Origin: Bugulina stolonifera
Taxonomy: Eukaryota; Bryozoa; Gymnolaemata; Cheilostomatida; Bugulidae
DNA length: 64,000 nt
Reading direction: 5' to 3'
Assembly: GCA_935421135.1 (NCBI GenBank)
Contig: OW285192.1
Location: 8,143,501 to 8,207,500, forward strand
Shown: positions 60,603 through 64,000 of the stretch, one piece after another
Numbering within the stretch: position 1 is the first letter of the stretch
Layout of the letters: every line of letters begins with the position of its first letter
Made by a program: the position numbers and the translations under genes
The notes under the pieces: generated by a model
Databases searched by the model: none
Told to the model about the DNA's origin: nothing
The model's input: only the letters and a program-made list of their open reading frames with translations

Positions 60603-63471
60603 GTTCTTGGTTTGCTGATGTTGACATTGGTCACAGACATGTCAGTAGGGATGTTTCAGCAGGGCGGATCAATCATGTAAGTTATAGACCTGTACAGGCT
60701 ATTATTGAGATTTGTTGATATGCAATGTAATAATGAAGTACATACATGTAGTCTCACTCACAGAGTGCATTTTATCTTTAGAAAGTTGCTCTCTACTGAT
60801 AACGTAGTGGAACGAATGGTTGAAAATGGTGGCTTTGATCCTCAGTCATCCGTGCCGACAAAAACAGAAATTTCTATATCTGAACTGAGAACTATCCAGC
60901 ATGCTATACAAGGTGAAATAGAAAATGATGTAAGTAACACGAGTTAAAAAATTGTGTTTTTACAATTAGTGTACCTAACTACATGTACATCTATAACAAC
61001 TTTGTTGGATTGCACATACCTTGCATGCATATATGTTACGTAAGTGATTATCTCTACAGCCTGACCTTATACCAAACTGGGTCCAGCTTGCTTTCCATCT
61101 ATGCTTTGGACCTTCTGGTTGTGATGGATGCTTGGACTTCAGTAACGGTGGAAATGCTCCTCTCAGAGAAACTTTTCGGTCAGCACTTAAACTTAAACAA
61201 AGAATTGCTCGTCGCCGAATGACAAATGCTGACTTCCTCCTATTGATTGGTAGTGAGGCTGCTAAAGCAGGGGCCGGAAAAGGAGGTAAGCTTTACATAT
61301 CGTATGCTGTATGAAGCTACAACAGGTCTGGGAATGACACATCTGATGAAGGTGAAAATGGGGGCTTGTGGCCAAGTGAACTTTCCTCGCTCATTCCTCC
61401 ACATACATGTAGTTGCATATTAAGACAAGAACGAAGAGGATATTAAAAGGTAAAACGTGAGTTGAGCTGGAGGGAGTTGAGATCAATTAATCATTACGAT
61501 TTGCTGCTTTCTCCATGTCTCCTTTGACTGATCAAAGCATTTCTCATAGATTCCATGTTGCCTCAGCAAAAGATAGATTTTAAAAAAGTTATTTAAAGCA
61601 TGAAAGATAAAACTGATAGACACCAACATTTATATAGGCGCACAATGTATCTGTATCTACTGCTATTTTTGCTCGTATCGCATGCAGAGTGGGTAAGCAA
61701 CATAATAATAATAATATTTGTGGTGCCAAACACAATTCTTTAACGTGGCTGCCCAATAGCAGAACTAGTCGAGGGGCTATCATGGCCCCTAGAGCTGGAT
61801 ATTGTTACAGTTCAATATGGCACAAAGGGAGAACCTTCTTCAGGATAAAAACCTCCAAGTCATTGAGAGAGCGCTGTGAAGGCACTATACTTAACCACCA
61901 ATGAGAAGATTTTACCAGAAATTAAGACTAGTCGCAACAACATGGACTGCAAGTGTGACTTTGCTCAACCATAGATATGTTTTATTAATTCCCTAGTATA
62001 GGTTTAGCTGTACCATAACCTTAATGGTGATACGTAGCCTAATTTTGTAGGGCACTCTCTCAAACTGCCGTTTTCAATCGGGAGAAGAGATTGTGAGAAC
62101 AAACCAGAATACGGTGGTCCACCAAAGGGTAACATCATTACCACAACATCTGTATTGAAACGTGAGTTCGGTCTCACAGACAGGCTGGCAGTAGCATTAA
62201 TGGGTAAGTCATTAATTGTGATGTTATACCCTGCCACACCCATACACGTCATGTATCTCTGAGAATGCTATTTTACCATCCATGAGGTTTGTACCAAATT
62301 CAACTGTGGAAAGCAAGTATGCCCAGTAGTCGGTGGAGTGCCCAATTTAGAAGGGGTAGTCAACTGAAGTGAGGGTGTCCATTTTAGTTAGGGATAATGA
62401 TGACCATGTTTAGGTGAGGTGAGCAGCTTTATATGTGGTGCTTAGTTTCGATGAGCTGTCCAGTTGTAGGTTGGAGTGTCCAGTTTTGAAGGAAGTGTCC
62501 AATGTTGATGGGGTTGCCCAAGTTTGCAGACAAAAAGAGCTAGACACACACTTATAGATACATATTATATATGCTATATGTGAATATACATTCGCATGTA
62601 CGATATACATGTACATAAATATTGTCAAAATTTAAATAAGTAAAAATTGCATGTCAAGATGTAAATCCACATATTGCCAGGTGCTCACTCACTAGGAAGG
62701 GCAAAGAGAGAGAACACAGGCTATCATGGGAAATGGGATAGAACTGAGACTACTCTAGACCCAGGATATTTTTTCCAAATGGTTAACAACACATGGTCAT
62801 CTGAGCGAGTAGATAATGATGTAGCACAGTGAGTAGTACTCCATTTGTAAGTTGTCCACAGATGCTTCTGCAATCATTTAGTTAGGTTCACCAACAGACA
62901 GCTATATAATTGACACTACAACTCAGGCCAACACTATTCTGAGTTTAAGATACATGCTTTGAAAAAATTACATTGTATATCAGTATACTTCTTGGTTAAG
63001 TAGAATAAAAGTTGTTAGACTGGAAAACTGCTTAATTATTTTTCATAAGATTTGGTGTTTTGGCCACAAAATTACAAAAGCCCCGAAATGCTGCTGTATG
63101 ACTCAAAGCCATTTATTCTGAGAGTTGTTTCACTGGGGGAAACCTGTGTTTGGCTAATTAAAACAAATCAAAGCGCTTGAAAGAATAGTTTAATCTATGT
63201 AGTGTTTTTTTATTGGCTCAATATGGCTGCCCGTTGACTTCCAGCCATGGTACTTGCTCAATCAATAGCTCTGGTGTGATTAATATTTGCATAATGATTG
63301 GTGAACGGTTCTACTTTCAGGTCGTCTCAGTGGGTATCTATGGGTCTAGTGATGCTTCCAGTTGATATGACATTATTGAAGAAATTCACCCTTTCAGGAG
63401 ACTTTGATGAACCGAGCTGTGGAAAAGCAGATGTAGCAGAATGTCCAGATCAACCAATCACAGCGACCTTT
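60603..63471 (+). CDS. secreted plant-type heme peroxidase (5' and 3' ends incomplete)
   Basis: Six exons with GT/AG introns and matching phases: 60603-60676, 60782-60929, 61060-61285, 62051-62203, 62681-62828, 63321-63471. The first, in the frame fitting the next exon's phase, is hydrophobic (GLLMLTLVTDMSVGMF), consistent with a signal peptide. Then come LAFHLCFGPSGCDGCLDF (distal-histidine region with the CDGCL signature), NADFLLLIGSEAA, LPFSIGRRDC, FGLTDRLAVALMGAHSLGRA (proximal histidine), LDPGYFFQMVNNTW and MLPVDMTLL (Asp that would bond the proximal His). The order matches plant/fungal-type peroxidases, which use hydrogen peroxide to oxidise substrates through heme. The usual distal Arg, four residues before the His, is Gln here. 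The initiator exon was not found and the last donor (GTAAGA at 63,472) points past the window. A fragment of the TTAA element lies in the intron at 61,721. Confidence 0.88.
61721..61859 (+). repeat. 140-bp segment shared with the TTAA elements
   Basis: Aligns with 46,441-46,575 (and inverted with about 24,535-24,665): GCCAAACACAATTCTTTAAC, GGCTGCCCAATAGCAGA, TAGTCGAGGGGC and CCTAGAGCTGGATATT are shared, with about 10-15% differences by eye. It lies in the peroxidase intron between 61285 and 62051. It may be a separate short repeat that also sits in the TTAA element, or a relic of another copy. Confidence 0.8.
62325..62520. repeat. GTGTCCAGTTT-type repeats
   Basis: GTGCCCAATTTAG, GTGTCCATTTTAG, TGTCCAGTTGTAG, GTGTCCAGTTTTG and GTGTCCAATGTTG recur irregularly in the peroxidase intron. 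Same word family as 55,195-55,290. Confidence 0.6.
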
Positions 63472-63479
63472 GTAAGATT

Positions 63480-64000
63480 TCACATGTACATGCATATGTA
63501 TTATTGTTGTCTGGGTGGGTAGCTGAGGCGCAGTCGTACAACGTACGGGTAATAGCACAGGTAGAGGGAGCAAAAACCAGCTGACTAAGAAAGATGGTCT
63601 TGAGGCTAGAGAAAAAATGCAGGTCCAACCCGCACATTGTAAACACGCGATGAGGCAGTAGGTCGACTATTAGAGAATCCCAGAGTCTGAAAGTACTGCC
63701 AGAGTCTTCAGAGTAAGCGCAAGACCTGGTGATGTGGGAATGACTCCTATTGTAGCTACATCATGCAAATACATGTAGAACTAGCAGGAATCAAACCTAC
63801 AGTTGTGAAGAGAGGTTGAACTGTTAGGTCCTAATACTAGTCATGAGACTGTACTTGGAAAGACCCAATACCAGAGAGGAGTGCCTGATACCCTACTGTT
63901 AGCAGTCATTCTAAAGTGTATACATAGGAGAGACCTTGGATAAGAAAATTAGCCGATCAATAAAACCAGAATAGAGTCGCGGGTTTTCCCAATTTCAATT
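63480..64000. other. intron downstream of the last visible peroxidase exon
   Basis: A tRNA-like TAGCTGAGGCGCAGTCGTAC word at about 63,521 suggests a SINE fragment. Nothing else was recognised. Confidence 0.3.

Overview
This is eukaryotic, animal-type DNA: split genes with GT/AG introns, tRNA-derived SINEs, solo LTRs, hAT elements and MITEs, on an AT-rich background full of TACATGTA-like palindromes. A UNC93-type transporter-like gene beside a secreted plant-type heme peroxidase, with many short inverted-repeat elements, suggests an invertebrate. A sponge or another early-branching animal is plausible, but the species cannot be named from sequence alone. Three host loci and one transposase gene are supported. 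Most listed small ORFs are noise.

Layout. (1) 12.0-19.4 kb, minus strand: nine exons of a UNC93A-like gene, all joining in phase. Its last exon should lie just left of the window. (2) 2.2-11.85 kb, inside that gene's last intron: a 9.6 kb element with terminal inverted repeats that splits a 14-bp minisatellite. It carries a multi-exon tyrosine-recombinase-like coding remnant and about 28 copies of a GTCCTCATTTG motif. (3) 20-31 kb: LTR copy, MITE, and a candidate TIR element with a 4.9 kb TTAA-flanked element (copy A) nested in it. (4) 33.6-38.2 kb: a hAT-like MITE followed 9 bp later by a complete 3.3 kb hAT element with a perfect 8-bp target duplication. (5) 39.2-49.8 kb, minus strand: a second, partial and broken copy of the 3' half of the UNC93 gene. 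It is interrupted by a 796-bp solo LTR and by TTAA element copy B, which is inverted relative to copy A. (6) 50-60.5 kb: gene-poor, with LTR pieces, tandem repeats and short stem-loops. (7) 60.6-63.5 kb, plus strand: six in-phase exons of a plant-type peroxidase, continuing past the right edge.

The two UNC93 copies date the insertions. Introns of copy 1 serve as empty sites for insertions in copy 2 (TTAA element B and the solo LTR). Conversely, copy 2 lacks the 10 kb block in copy 1. The strongest unexplained structure is the pair of 4.6-4.9 kb TTAA elements. They have 14-bp TIRs, no recognisable transposase, and a perfect 186-bp spacerless palindrome kept in both copies. The 9.6 kb element is the second candidate for something undescribed.
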